Positions 31,434-41,094 of a stretch of DNA of 64,000 nt are shown in pieces. The stretch covers positions 28,079-92,078 of the forward strand of contig NZ_JAEMTA010000020.1 of the NCBI RefSeq assembly GCF_016462545.1. Direction: 5' to 3'. Each line of letters opens with the position of its first letter. Position 1 is the first letter of the stretch. A model generated the notes under the pieces. That model searched no databases, was not told where the DNA came from, and was given only the letters and a program-made list of their open reading frames with translations. Both the position numbers and the translations under genes were made by a program. Source of the stretch: Mycolicibacterium sp. (lineage in GTDB: Bacteria > Actinomycetota > Actinomycetes > Mycobacteriales > Mycobacteriaceae).

Positions 31434-32702
31434 TCAGTACGCGTCCGGATTCTGCTGAACTGCGAGCGGAACGGGATGCTGGTAGAGCCGTGACGCGTTC
31501 TCCCACGTCACCTTCCGCACGATGTCGTCGGGCAGCCCGTTGATTTGCTCTCCGATGATGCGCTGGGTGTGTGGCCATGTCGAGTCGCAGTGCGGATAAT
31601 CGGATTCGAGCAGGATGTTGTCAGCTCCGATCCGCTCGTACTGGACGAATGACGATTGATCCTCCACCGCGCAGAACCAGAAATTCCGCGTGAACACCTC
31701 CGCGGGGGTCAGGGTCTCCCCCAACTCCCGCCACGTGCCGTACATGTCATGGTAGCTGAGCATGTGGTCGAGTCGATCGAGAAGTCCTGCTACCCAACCG
31801 ATTCCACCCTCGGACATGCAGATCTTCAGATCCGGGTGCCTGGTGCATACACCGGAGTACAGCCAGTCCACCGCGGCGGAGATCGCGTAGGCGAAGAACA
31901 GCACGCCCTGCACGTCGGGAGGTGCGTCGGCGGTGGTCGACGGCGACGTGCCCGAGGACCCGATGTGGAGATTCACCACCGTCCCGGTCTCGGCGCACGC
32001 GGCCATCAGCGGTTCCCAGTAGCCGGAATGGATGGTCGGCAGGCCCAACATCGCCGGGTTCTCACTGAACGTCACCGCGTGGAAGCCACGGTCGGCGTTC
32101 TCGTGGATCATCGTCGCGGCGACGTCCGGATCGAGCAGCCACGGCAGTTGGCACGGAATGATCCTTTCTGGATAGGCGCCGGCCCAGGCCTCGATGTGCC
32201 AGTCGTTCCACGCCCGTACCGACGCCATCGCGAGGTCGCGGTCGCTGGTCACCTGCTGAAGTCGCTGACCGGCGAAGCCCGGCAGGAACGAGGGGAAGTT
32301 CAGCGACGCATACACTCCGTTGAGGTCCATGTCCTTCACTCGCGCATGGATGTCCCACGCGCCGCGCCGCATCTCGTCGAATCGCGTCGGCTCGAAGCCG
32401 TACTCGGACACCGGCCTGCCCACCACCGCATTGAAGCCCACGTTGGGCAGTGACTGACCGTCGTACATCCAGGTTTGGCCGCCCCCTTCGGTGTCGACCA
32501 CCCGCGGGGCGCGGTCGGCGAACCTCCGCGGTACCCGCCCCTCAAAGCTATCGGGCGGTTCCACGATGTGGTCGTCGACGGAGATCACCGTGTACTGCCG
32601 CGCGGCCCGTTCGGGCTCGGGCAGGAACGTGACCGTTCGGTCGGCCCCGGTCCCGGCGGTGGTGAAGCTGAGGTTCGCCGACATCTCGTCGATGGAAGCC
32701 AT
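31434..32702 (-). CDS. Amidohydrolase-family (metal-dependent, ACMSD-like) protein
   Basis: YTVISVDDHIVEPPDSFEGRVP...ICMSEGGIGWVAGLLDRLDHM...DNILLESDYPHCDSTWPHTQ. Confidence 0.88.
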   Translation of the reverse strand: MASIDEMSANLSFTTAGTGADRTVTFLPEPERAARQYTVISVDDHIVEPPDSFEGRVPRRFADRAPRVVDTEGGGQTWMYDGQSLPNVGFNAVVGRPVSEYGFEPTRFDEMRRGAWDIHARVKDMDLNGVYASLNFPSFLPGFAGQRLQQVTSDRDLAMASVRAWNDWHIEAWAGAYPERIIPCQLPWLLDPDVAATMIHENADRGFHAVTFSENPAMLGLPTIHSGYWEPLMAACAETGTVVNLHIGSSGTSPSTTADAPPDVQGVLFFAYAISAAVDWLYSGVCTRHPDLKICMSEGGIGWVAGLLDRLDHMLSYHDMYGTWRELGETLTPAEVFTRNFWFCAVEDQSSFVQYERIGADNILLESDYPHCDSTWPHTQRIIGEQINGLPDDIVRKVTWENASRLYQHPVPLAVQQNPDAY

Positions 32703-32735
32703 GCGCTCGATCTCCCTCTCTCGTAGTCGATCACG

Positions 32736-33509
32736 TCACTCAAGGACGCTGCGGTCGGCCTTGATCGTCATTCGCGCCGCGCCTGCCCAGTACACGTCGG
32801 CCGCCCGTTCGATCAGCGACGCCCGCATCCCCACCATGTCGCCGCGGTTCATCCTGGACGGTGTCCGACCGGTGACCAGCACGTCGTAGGCCAGCCGGCA
32901 CACCCGCTCGATGGAGACCGCCCGGTACACCGCTTGCGCGAGGTTGCCGCCGGTCGCGATCACACCGTGATTCGCCAAGATCACCAGATTCGCCGCACCG
33001 ACTTGGCCGGCGAGCTCACTCGCCCGCCACGGCGCATCGATCTCGCCGTCGTACTCGGGCACCAGATACATGTCGTCCAGAAAGAGCGCACCGGTCTGGT
33101 GAACCAACTCCGGCAGCATGCCGAGGGCGGCGATCAAGCTCACGTAGTACGGGTGATTGTGGATCACCACCCGGGCGTCGGGTCGCTGCCGGTGCAGTTC
33201 GGTGTGCAGGTGGATGGCAGGCGTCACGTCCCAGCGTCCGCTGACCACCCGTGCGTTCTCGTCCACGACGCAGATGTCCGAGGCGGTGAGCTCCTGCCAC
33301 CACAGGCCCCAGGGATTGACGAACATGTCGGAGCGATCGTCGAGCTGCCAGGTGATGTGGCCGGCCATGTTCTCGGCGAACCCGACGTCGGCGAGATGAC
33401 GGAACGCCACGGCCATCTTCTGCTCGTCGGTGAGGTCCACCCCGATGGGGGGCACCTTCGACGGCGCCCAGACCCCCAAGCCGCCCTGCCTAACCTGTTT
33501 TGTGGTCAT
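32736..33509 (-). CDS. Class II aldolase/adducin family protein
   Basis: AGHITWQLDDRSDMFVNPWGLWWQELTASDICVVD...HLHTELHRQRPDARVVIHNHPYYVSLIAALG...NHGVIATGGNLAQAVYRAVSIERVC. Confidence 0.9.
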   Translation of the reverse strand: MTTKQVRQGGLGVWAPSKVPPIGVDLTDEQKMAVAFRHLADVGFAENMAGHITWQLDDRSDMFVNPWGLWWQELTASDICVVDENARVVSGRWDVTPAIHLHTELHRQRPDARVVIHNHPYYVSLIAALGMLPELVHQTGALFLDDMYLVPEYDGEIDAPWRASELAGQVGAANLVILANHGVIATGGNLAQAVYRAVSIERVCRLAYDVLVTGRTPSRMNRGDMVGMRASLIERAADVYWAGAARMTIKADRSVLE

Positions 33510-35107
33510 GGCTCCAGTGTCGATCGGATGTCCTCGCGAAGTTGGCCTTTGGCGATCTTGCCGCCCGAGGAACGTGGCAGTTCGTCGAGGATCTCGAGTC
33601 GTTCCGGGAGCAACTCCTTGGAGACGCCCATGCCCAGCAGGTGCTCGATGAGCGCAGGCAGGTCGATGACGCCGTCACGCTTCAACTCGACGAACGCGCA
33701 GACCCTTTCGCCGAAGACGGGGTCCGGCATCGCCACCGCCGCGGCCACTGCCACGGCGGGATGGGTCGCGACGACTTCCTCCACCGCGACGGCGCTGATG
33801 TTCTTTCCGCCGCGCAGGATGAAGTCCGACGTCCGCCCGGTCAGGCTGAGATAGCCGTCGGCGTCGAGTTCGCAGATGTCACCCATCCGCATCCCGCCAT
33901 CCTGTGTGAACAACTGGTCGTGGTCGGTGCCGTCGAGATAGCCGAGACTGGTTGCCGGACCACGGCAGACAGGTTGTCCTCGACCCGATTCCGTGACGTC
34001 GAGATCGCCGTCGAACAGTCGGACCTGCATCTCCGGCACGATTCGCCCAGCAGTGCGAAGTCGGCGGTGCAAGGTGTCCGCCACGGTGGTAGCGCTCAAC
34101 ATGCCGGTTTCGTTCGATCCGTAGAACTGCAAGATCTTCACCCCCGTCAGCTCTTCGAACTGCGCGGCCTGTGTATAGGGCAGCGGCTCACCGCCGGTGA
34201 ACACGATGCGCAGGCTGCTGAGATCGCGGGCGCGGGCGGCGGGGCTTGCCAGGATCATGGCCAATTGAGTACTGACGCAACATAGTACGGTCGCCCGGTG
34301 CCGCTCGATCGCGGCACAGGTGGAGGCGGGATCGAAGCGCTCGATCCTGACCGTCGTCGCGCCCAGATGGTTGGGCGTGGTGTGCGAGGTCCAGATTCCG
34401 AAGCCGAATGGCGTGGGAATGACGGGCAAGAAGACGTCGTCGGCGGTGAGTTCACCATTGGCGACGGCTTTCTGGTGGAAGTAGTACCAGCGATTCTGGG
34501 TGTGCACCACACACTTTGGCAGGCCGGTCGTGCCCGACGTGGAGTTGATGAGGAACACGTCGTCGGGTCGGAGGGGCGATAGTCGCGCATCGGCACCCGG
34601 TCTGTCGACTGGGTCGACGACGACCTCGCCGGAACTCTGGTCGAGAAGGACGGAACGAAGTGTCGGGTCGGCGTCGGCGGCCGCCCGTGCTGCCGCCTCG
34701 TGTCGCCCGGCATCGCTGACGAGCAGCGACGGTTTCGCCGTGCGCAAGATATGGGTCACTTCGCGAACACCGGCGCGCGCCCCGAGTCCCACCGCGACCG
34801 CGCCGCAGCGTTCGATCGCCATCAGTAGTACGTGGATCTCCGAGCTGTCCCGGTGCCACATCGCCACCCCGTCACCGGCCGACACGCCCAAGTCGCGGAG
34901 TTGGCAGGCGAGGTTCGTGGCGGCGTGGTCGAACTCCGACCATGTCAAGGTGCGGCTGGACGAGTCGAGAAGGAAGTCCACGAACGCCGATTTGTCCGGC
35001 GCGGACAGGGAGTTGTGTCGAACGCGCTCCGAGAGCGTGGTGTCCGACCACCACCCGGCGGATCGATACTGCGCGGCCTCCTCGCTGGTGACGGCGATGG
35101 TGACCAT
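33506..35107 (-). CDS. AMP-dependent acyl-CoA synthetase/ligase
   Basis: INSTSGTTGLPKCVVHTQNRW; GRTSDFILRGGKNISAVAVEEVV; SSGGKIAKGQLRED; ATGA overlap with aldolase. Confidence 0.93.
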   Translation of the reverse strand: MVTIAVTSEEAAQYRSAGWWSDTTLSERVRHNSLSAPDKSAFVDFLLDSSSRTLTWSEFDHAATNLACQLRDLGVSAGDGVAMWHRDSSEIHVLLMAIERCGAVAVGLGARAGVREVTHILRTAKPSLLVSDAGRHEAAARAAADADPTLRSVLLDQSSGEVVVDPVDRPGADARLSPLRPDDVFLINSTSGTTGLPKCVVHTQNRWYYFHQKAVANGELTADDVFLPVIPTPFGFGIWTSHTTPNHLGATTVRIERFDPASTCAAIERHRATVLCCVSTQLAMILASPAARARDLSSLRIVFTGGEPLPYTQAAQFEELTGVKILQFYGSNETGMLSATTVADTLHRRLRTAGRIVPEMQVRLFDGDLDVTESGRGQPVCRGPATSLGYLDGTDHDQLFTQDGGMRMGDICELDADGYLSLTGRTSDFILRGGKNISAVAVEEVVATHPAVAVAAAVAMPDPVFGERVCAFVELKRDGVIDLPALIEHLLGMGVSKELLPERLEILDELPRSSGGKIAKGQLREDIRSTLEP

Positions 35108-35235
35108 GACGAGATCATAGGAATAGCGGGGGCACCGTCACTGGGAATCGGGCGAGTGCGGGGATTCGATTAGGGCAGGCGGGCTCTGGCAGGAGTCGAT
35201 GGTGTCGTAATCGCAGTGGACCACGTGCACGGATG

Positions 35236-35255
35236 TGAGGGACCAAAGTCCTTAG
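35236..35255. promoter_or_regulatory. Partial DosR-box-like palindrome upstream of heme oxygenase
   Basis: tgaGGGACcAAAGTCCttag; core matches GGGACTWWAGTCCC at 12 of 14 positions. Confidence 0.35.
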
Positions 35256-35377
35256 GCACGATGCATTCTCAGCTTTCCACGTGCCAACTGCCATCGCAGT
35301 GGACAATCGTGCCCACGGGGCCGGATGCGAGACGTTCGAAACGCAGCGAAGGCGGGACATTGGCCGGTACGTGGACG

Positions 35378-35995
35378 ATGCGTGAAAGTGCGGCGCCGCT
35401 TGCCGCCCTTCGTCGTGCGACCGCCGCGGATCACGAATCGGTCGATCAGCTGATTCATCCGCATCGGCTCGTCGACATCGGTTACTACGCTGCCGTCGTC
35501 CGCGGGCTGATCGAGGCCGCCGAGCGCGTCGAGGTGACGTTGCCACTGATCCCGAGCGAGCTGCATGCCGAGGGGCTTTCCCCGTCAGAGGTCTCCAAGC
35601 GGTTGGCGCTCGACGACGAGTCGACGTTCTTGGACGGGCTCGCTGGAGCCTGGTCGCTTCGACGACCGTCTGGCCTGCAGGAACCACTGCTCGGATCGGG
35701 TCCGCACCCGCGCGCCACGATGCTGGGACTCCTCTACGTCTACGTCGGATCCGGACTGGGCGGTCTGCGCCTGTTGAGGGTTGCCCGAACCGCGCCCTGG
35801 TGGCAGCGCGAACGCGTGCACCTGCTGCTCCGGCCGTACGGCGCCCACCTCGACGATCGTTGGCGAGCGGTGCTGACCGCCCTCGCGCGACTGGACTCCG
35901 ACGAGACGAACGCTGCTGCGACGGCCGCACGTGTCTGCTTCGACCTGCACCGTCGGTCTCTCGTCGACCACCTTTCGGTCGGACGCGGCGGATGA
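35378..35995 (+). CDS. Biliverdin-producing heme oxygenase (BphO-type)
   Basis: LAALRRATAADHESVDQL (heme-ligand His motif) ...ATMLGLLYVYVGSGLGGLRLL; directly precedes a bacteriophytochrome with ATGA overlap. Confidence 0.82.
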   Translation: MRESAAPLAALRRATAADHESVDQLIHPHRLVDIGYYAAVVRGLIEAAERVEVTLPLIPSELHAEGLSPSEVSKRLALDDESTFLDGLAGAWSLRRPSGLQEPLLGSGPHPRATMLGLLYVYVGSGLGGLRLLRVARTAPWWQRERVHLLLRPYGAHLDDRWRAVLTALARLDSDETNAAATAARVCFDLHRRSLVDHLSVGRGG

Positions 35996-38805
35996 GCGAG
36001 GGCTCCGAGGCACTGTGGAAGGTAGTCGGCCACGAGGGCTGCGAATCCGAGCCGATCAGCAAGCCCGACGCCATTCAGGCGCGCGGATGGCTGCTCGCCG
36101 TCGACCTCGCGACGCGGCGCGTCTCCCACGTGTCGTCGAACCTGGACGCTCCGATCGGCGCCGTCCTCGATACTCCCACCGTCTTGGGATCGACGCTCGA
36201 AGACGTCGCGTGTGGACTGCAACTCCCCGACGCTGCAATGCGATTCGAGTCCATCGCGGGTTGGCAGACCGAGATGCCCTGGCTGATCTCCGATCCCTTG
36301 ATGGTCACTGCCCACTCGACGAGTGACCACTACGTCCTCGAACTCGAGCGCGACATTCCCTCCGTCGCTTCGGATCCGACCGCGATGATAGCCACGCTGC
36401 TGGAGGCGCCGAGTTGGCAGGCGTTCTCCGAGCAGACGGTGAAGGCCCTGGGACAGATGTTCGGCTACGCACGCACCATGGCCTACACGTTTCATCCCGA
36501 CCATCACGGTGAGGTGACCGCCGAGTACCTCAACCAGCCCGACTTGGAACCGTTCCTGGGGCTGCACTATCCCGCCTCGGACATCCCGCGCCAAGCCCGT
36601 CGGCTGTACGTCATGCAATTGGTGCGGGTCATCGATGACGTCGATGACCCGACCGTTCATCTTCTCGGATCGGCTCCCGATGGCGAGCCCGCGCCGGCAC
36701 TCGATCTCAGCTTCGCGAACCGGCGCGCTGTCTCACCGGTACACCTGGAGTACACGCGCAACATGGGGGTCGCAGCCACCGCAACTGTGTCCATCGTCCA
36801 GTTGGAACGGCTGACGGGCATGTTCGTCATGCACCACACCGAGCCCCGATCACTCAGCCTGAGTGATCGTCTGGCGCTCGCCACCGTCAGCCGCATTGCC
36901 TCGTTCGTCGCAGCGAAGATGGACGAGAAGTCCTTCGGAACCCGTCGTGCTCGGGTGAGCACGCTCGCCGAAGAACTCCGCCGAAACCTAACCGCCGGTG
37001 ACGATTTCATCCGGTGCATCGAGGCGATGGGTGATGAAGTCCTGACGGCAGTGGAGGCCGACGGAGTGGTGGCCCGGCTGGATCGCGAGGTGTTCCGCCT
37101 CGGCGCCGTACCGGAACAGGACATGATCGATCAGCGAGTGCGCGAGTTGAGCTCGACTGGAGCCGAACTCGTACAGACGACCGACTGTCTCGCAGCAGAC
37201 ATGCCCGAACTCGCCGACCCCGACATCTGCGCGGGTGCGATCGTGGCCAGGCTGCCCGGCACACCTGAGGGGTACGTGGCATGGTTCCGTCGACCGTTCC
37301 TCGACTCCGTCCGATGGGGCGGGGAGTTGACCGCACTGGTCCGCAAAGACGAGTTCGGACGGCTGCACCCACGTGGCTCGTTCGATGAGTTCGTCGAGAA
37401 CGTCACCGACCGTAGCCGCCAGTGGTCCGATCACGATCGGATGGTCGCCGAAAGTCTCTATCGCGCTCTGCAATTCGGCCTAACCGAGTGGGCGTATCGG
37501 CAGCTCGCGGTCCTAGCGACCATCGATCCGCTCACGGGCCTCGGCAACCGTCGCTCGCTCTCACAGGCGATCGACGGCGCGATGCCAACCCGCTCGGCGT
37601 TGCGCCGCCCGGCGCTGCTGTACCTCGACCTCGATCGCTTCAAGCAGATCAACGACGCGTTCGGGCACCACATGGGAGACCTGGTCCTTCAGGCAACCGC
37701 TGACCGGCTCGAGCGGGAGGCGTTCCATCTGGTCGGTCGGTTCGGCACCGTCTACCGCCTCGGCGGCGACGAGTTCGTCGTGCTCCTCCGCGACGCCACG
37801 CCCGAAATGGTCTCCGGTCTCGCCGACGGAATCCTCGCAGCGTTCCGGGATCCGGTGATCGTCGACGGCGCGAGCAACGTGGTCAACGTCAGCATCGGAG
37901 CCGTCGCCGATGCCGATTACGTCGACTCCGACGAAATGCTTCGGCGCGGAGACCTGGCCATGTACTCGGCCAAGCGGGCCGGAGGGTCCCGTGTCACGTT
38001 CTATCAGGACGACTTCTCACACGCGGCGGTGCGTCGGTCGACGCTCGAACAGCAGCTTTACCAGGCGATCGAACACGATGAGCTGATTCCGGTGTTCCAA
38101 CCCATCGTCTCGCTACGAACCGGTCAGATCGTGGGTGCGGAGGCACTGGCGCGCTGGCGCCAGCCCGTCGGGGGCGTCCTTCTGCCTGCCGAGTTCATCC
38201 TGCTCGCCGAGGAGACCGGGCAGATCCGCCAGGTCGATCGACGGGTCACCGAGCGCGCCGTGGTGGAGTGCCGCGGGTTGTTGCGCGAACCTTCGCGGGA
38301 ATTCCACCTGGCGATCAACGCGAGCGCCAAGACGGTGGATGCGGAGTACGTCGACTACCTCGCTGAGCTGATCGCCCGCTACGGCCTCCTCCCCGAACGG
38401 TTGACCATCGAGCTGACGGAGTCTGCAATGGTTCACGAATCGGGCCGCCTTCGTCAGACGCTGAGCGACATCCGGTCGCTCGGAGTGAAGGTGGCCATCG
38501 ATGATTTCGGGACGGGTTACTCCTCGCTCGCCCACCTGCAGAACCTGCCGGTCGACATGGTCAAGCTGGATCGCACGTTCGTCGAGCGGCTGCGCGGCGA
38601 CGAGGGCGCCAACGTAGTCGCCCGGTGGGCGATCCAACTGGTATCGGAACTCGGACTGCAGATGATCGCAGAGGGTGTCGAGACCCGCGATGAGGAGGAG
38701 GCCCTGCGATCGCTCGGTTACGACTGGGTGCAGGGCAACCGATACGGCACTCCGAAACTGGCGCCACCCCGCACCAGTGACCTCCCGAGCGACAAGTCGC
38801 CGTAG
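35992..38805 (+). CDS. Bacteriophytochrome (PAS-GAF-PHY) fused to GGDEF and EAL domains
   Basis: N-terminal Cys motif EGCESEPISKPDAIQARG, GAF PASDIP and SPVHLEYTRNMGV...HH, PHY PRGSF, RLGGDEFVVLL, GAEALARW, DDFGTGYSSL, EGVET. Confidence 0.93.
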   Translation: MSEGSEALWKVVGHEGCESEPISKPDAIQARGWLLAVDLATRRVSHVSSNLDAPIGAVLDTPTVLGSTLEDVACGLQLPDAAMRFESIAGWQTEMPWLISDPLMVTAHSTSDHYVLELERDIPSVASDPTAMIATLLEAPSWQAFSEQTVKALGQMFGYARTMAYTFHPDHHGEVTAEYLNQPDLEPFLGLHYPASDIPRQARRLYVMQLVRVIDDVDDPTVHLLGSAPDGEPAPALDLSFANRRAVSPVHLEYTRNMGVAATATVSIVQLERLTGMFVMHHTEPRSLSLSDRLALATVSRIASFVAAKMDEKSFGTRRARVSTLAEELRRNLTAGDDFIRCIEAMGDEVLTAVEADGVVARLDREVFRLGAVPEQDMIDQRVRELSSTGAELVQTTDCLAADMPELADPDICAGAIVARLPGTPEGYVAWFRRPFLDSVRWGGELTALVRKDEFGRLHPRGSFDEFVENVTDRSRQWSDHDRMVAESLYRALQFGLTEWAYRQLAVLATIDPLTGLGNRRSLSQAIDGAMPTRSALRRPALLYLDLDRFKQINDAFGHHMGDLVLQATADRLEREAFHLVGRFGTVYRLGGDEFVVLLRDATPEMVSGLADGILAAFRDPVIVDGASNVVNVSIGAVADADYVDSDEMLRRGDLAMYSAKRAGGSRVTFYQDDFSHAAVRRSTLEQQLYQAIEHDELIPVFQPIVSLRTGQIVGAEALARWRQPVGGVLLPAEFILLAEETGQIRQVDRRVTERAVVECRGLLREPSREFHLAINASAKTVDAEYVDYLAELIARYGLLPERLTIELTESAMVHESGRLRQTLSDIRSLGVKVAIDDFGTGYSSLAHLQNLPVDMVKLDRTFVERLRGDEGANVVARWAIQLVSELGLQMIAEGVETRDEEEALRSLGYDWVQGNRYGTPKLAPPRTSDLPSDKSP

Positions 38806-38822
38806 GCGGGGAACACACGCGA

Positions 38823-38892
38823 GCGGATGACGGGATTCGAACCCGTGTAAACGGCTTTGCAGGCCGGTGCCTAGCCACTCAGCCACACCCGC
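38823..38892 (-). tRNA. tRNA-Cys (GCA)
   Basis: Minus strand GCGGGTG...CCGGCCTGCAAAGCCG...ACGGGTTCGAATCCCGT...CATCCGC; acceptor, T arm and anticodon loop CTGCAAA recognised. Confidence 0.9.
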
Positions 38893-38988
38893 GTTGACGC
38901 CGACTGTGCCATCGCGGCGAGTTCCATCCCATCCTTTCGATCGGCGTGATTGCTTCGAACAGCACGCCGGTCGCGATACCTTGTCCGG

Positions 38989-39693
38989 ATGCAACACTGG
39001 CTGGCCGACCCACCCTTCTTCGGCGGCCCGGGTCAAGGCCCCCGACAGATCATCGAGCTGTTCGTCGCATTCGGCTTGACGGCACTGATCGGTCTCGAGC
39101 GCGAGATACAGGGCAAGAGCGCCGGGCTGCGGACGCAGACCATCGTCGGCACCGCGGCGGCACTGATCCTTCTGGTCAGCAAGTACGGATTTCAGGACGT
39201 GTTGGTCGACGGTCTCGTCGTCGTCGACCCGTCCCGCGTCGCGGCCCAAATCGTCTCGGGGATCGGCTTTCTCGGCGCAGGCATCATCATCTTCCGACGC
39301 GGCTCGGTCCACGGTCTGACGACGGCGGCCGCAGTCTGGGAGTCGGCGGCCATCGGCATGGCCGCAGGCTCGGGCCTGCTGCTACTCGCCTGCACCGTCA
39401 CGGCGATGCACTTCCTGATCATCCTGGGATTCATGCCATTGGCCAAGCTCCTGGCCTCCCGGCTGAGCGGTTCGATCCGCATCCACGTGACCTACGCGGA
39501 GAATCGCGGCGTCATGAGCGCGCTCCTGCAGGCCTGCGAGCGACGCAACTGGCAGTTGGCCGAGCTGGAATCGGATCCGACGGGCGGGGTGCTGCTGACG
39601 TTGTCGGGCAACGGAATACTGACCGCGCCGACCCTGCTGGCCAGCATCGACGGCGTGACCGCGATCCGCCAGCTCGACGACGACCCCGACTAG
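38989..39693 (+). CDS. MgtC/SapB-family membrane protein
   Basis: IGLEREIQGKSAGLRTQTIVGTAAALILLVS...SGIGFLGAGIIIFRRGSVHGLTTAAAVWESAAIGMAAG. Confidence 0.92.
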   Translation: MQHWLADPPFFGGPGQGPRQIIELFVAFGLTALIGLEREIQGKSAGLRTQTIVGTAAALILLVSKYGFQDVLVDGLVVVDPSRVAAQIVSGIGFLGAGIIIFRRGSVHGLTTAAAVWESAAIGMAAGSGLLLLACTVTAMHFLIILGFMPLAKLLASRLSGSIRIHVTYAENRGVMSALLQACERRNWQLAELESDPTGGVLLTLSGNGILTAPTLLASIDGVTAIRQLDDDPD

Positions 39694-41087
39694 CCTCGGC
39701 CGCGACTGGCGCGGTAGGAGGCGACGGACCCGACCGCGGCGACGGCAGCCATCACCGCGAACAGCCACCTCGCGGCAGTCGCGTCACCACTGTCAGTGAG
39801 GTTCACGACGATGCCTGCGAGGCCCGCACCGAACGCACCGCTGATCAGCTGCACGGTGTTGATGGCCGCGGCCGCCGTTCGCCCTTCGTCCGGATCGTCG
39901 CTGCTGCCCATGGCCCACGCCGACAGGTGGGGCCACGCCATTCCCACACCGGTGCCGGTGATCACCAGTGCCACCACCCATACCGCGATGACGAGACCGA
40001 AGGCGTCGTCGATCTGACTGACCGCGGCGATTCCCAGCCCGACCGCCATCACCAATGGCGCTACGGCGACGACCCGAACGATGATGCGCGTCTTCGTCAG
40101 CGATGCACTGACGATCTCGCTGATGGTCCACCCGACTGCCACCGAGACGCCGAGGAATCCCGCTGCCACGGGCACCAGGTGCGCCAGCCGCTGCCCGAAC
40201 AACGGCACGTACATGTCGGCCATCGTCGCGGCCATCAAGATTCCGAGCGTGAGGTAGATCCACTTCAACGGCCCCGGCCGAAAGGCCATGGGCGGCAGGA
40301 CCGACGCGCTCGTCCGTCGGTCCACGACGAGGAACACCCCTACCAGTGCGACGCCCACGACGAGCAGACTGCCGGTCACGGCGAGACTGCGCGCGATGCC
40401 TGCCACGCTGACCGCCAGCGCAGCCACGCCGAGCAGCATCAACGACCACACCGGAATGCGATCGGCGCTCGGACGATCCTCACCCGGGGTCCGACCGGGC
40501 AGCGCAAACGGCACCAGTGCCGCCATGGCCGCCGTCAACAGCGCCAGCAGACCGAAGGCCCAACGCCACGAGCCGAATTGGGCGAACAGCCCACCTGCGG
40601 CCGGCCCGACCAACGTTCCTACTCCCCACATCGCGGACACCAGCGCCGACGCCTTGGTCCATAGCGACTGCGGCAGTGCGGCATTGATGACGGCGTATCC
40701 CAGACCGGCGAGCAGACCGCCCGCAGCGCCCTGCACCACGCGACCGAACAGAAGAAACTCCATGCTCGGTGCCACGGCGCACAGCACGCTGCCGACGCCG
40801 AACACGCTGAGGCCCGAGACGTAGGCCCACCTCGGCCCGAGCTTCGTCAGAACCGGGCCCACGGTGGTGGCCGCCACCACCGATGCGACCAGGTAGACGG
40901 TCGTCACCCAGGCATAGAGTCGTTGGCCGCCGATCTCCGCAACGGTGCTCGGCAACAGGCTGATGGTGAGGAACTCGTTGGTCGCGTACAGCGCGACACC
41001 ACCAGCCAGAACTGTCGAGGCGCCGAGATGCTTGGGTCCCAGCAGTTCTGCCCAACTACCGTTCGGGGGGCTGTCGGTCCGCGTCAC
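39690..41087 (-). CDS. MFS multidrug-type efflux transporter
   Basis: 14-TM-like pattern; MTRTDSPPNGSWAELLGPKHLGASTVLAGGVALYATNEFLTISLLPSTVAEIGGQRLYAWVTTVYLVASVVA... Confidence 0.9.
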   Translation of the reverse strand: MTRTDSPPNGSWAELLGPKHLGASTVLAGGVALYATNEFLTISLLPSTVAEIGGQRLYAWVTTVYLVASVVAATTVGPVLTKLGPRWAYVSGLSVFGVGSVLCAVAPSMEFLLFGRVVQGAAGGLLAGLGYAVINAALPQSLWTKASALVSAMWGVGTLVGPAAGGLFAQFGSWRWAFGLLALLTAAMAALVPFALPGRTPGEDRPSADRIPVWSLMLLGVAALAVSVAGIARSLAVTGSLLVVGVALVGVFLVVDRRTSASVLPPMAFRPGPLKWIYLTLGILMAATMADMYVPLFGQRLAHLVPVAAGFLGVSVAVGWTISEIVSASLTKTRIIVRVVAVAPLVMAVGLGIAAVSQIDDAFGLVIAVWVVALVITGTGVGMAWPHLSAWAMGSSDDPDEGRTAAAAINTVQLISGAFGAGLAGIVVNLTDSGDATAARWLFAVMAAVAAVGSVASYRASRGRG

Positions 41088-41094
41088 GCGACTA

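Noticed and set aside
38946-40664. 572-aa plus-strand ORF spanning MgtC and MFS genes
   Set aside because: Runs out of frame through MgtC and antisense through the MFS gene; His/Arg-rich artefact.
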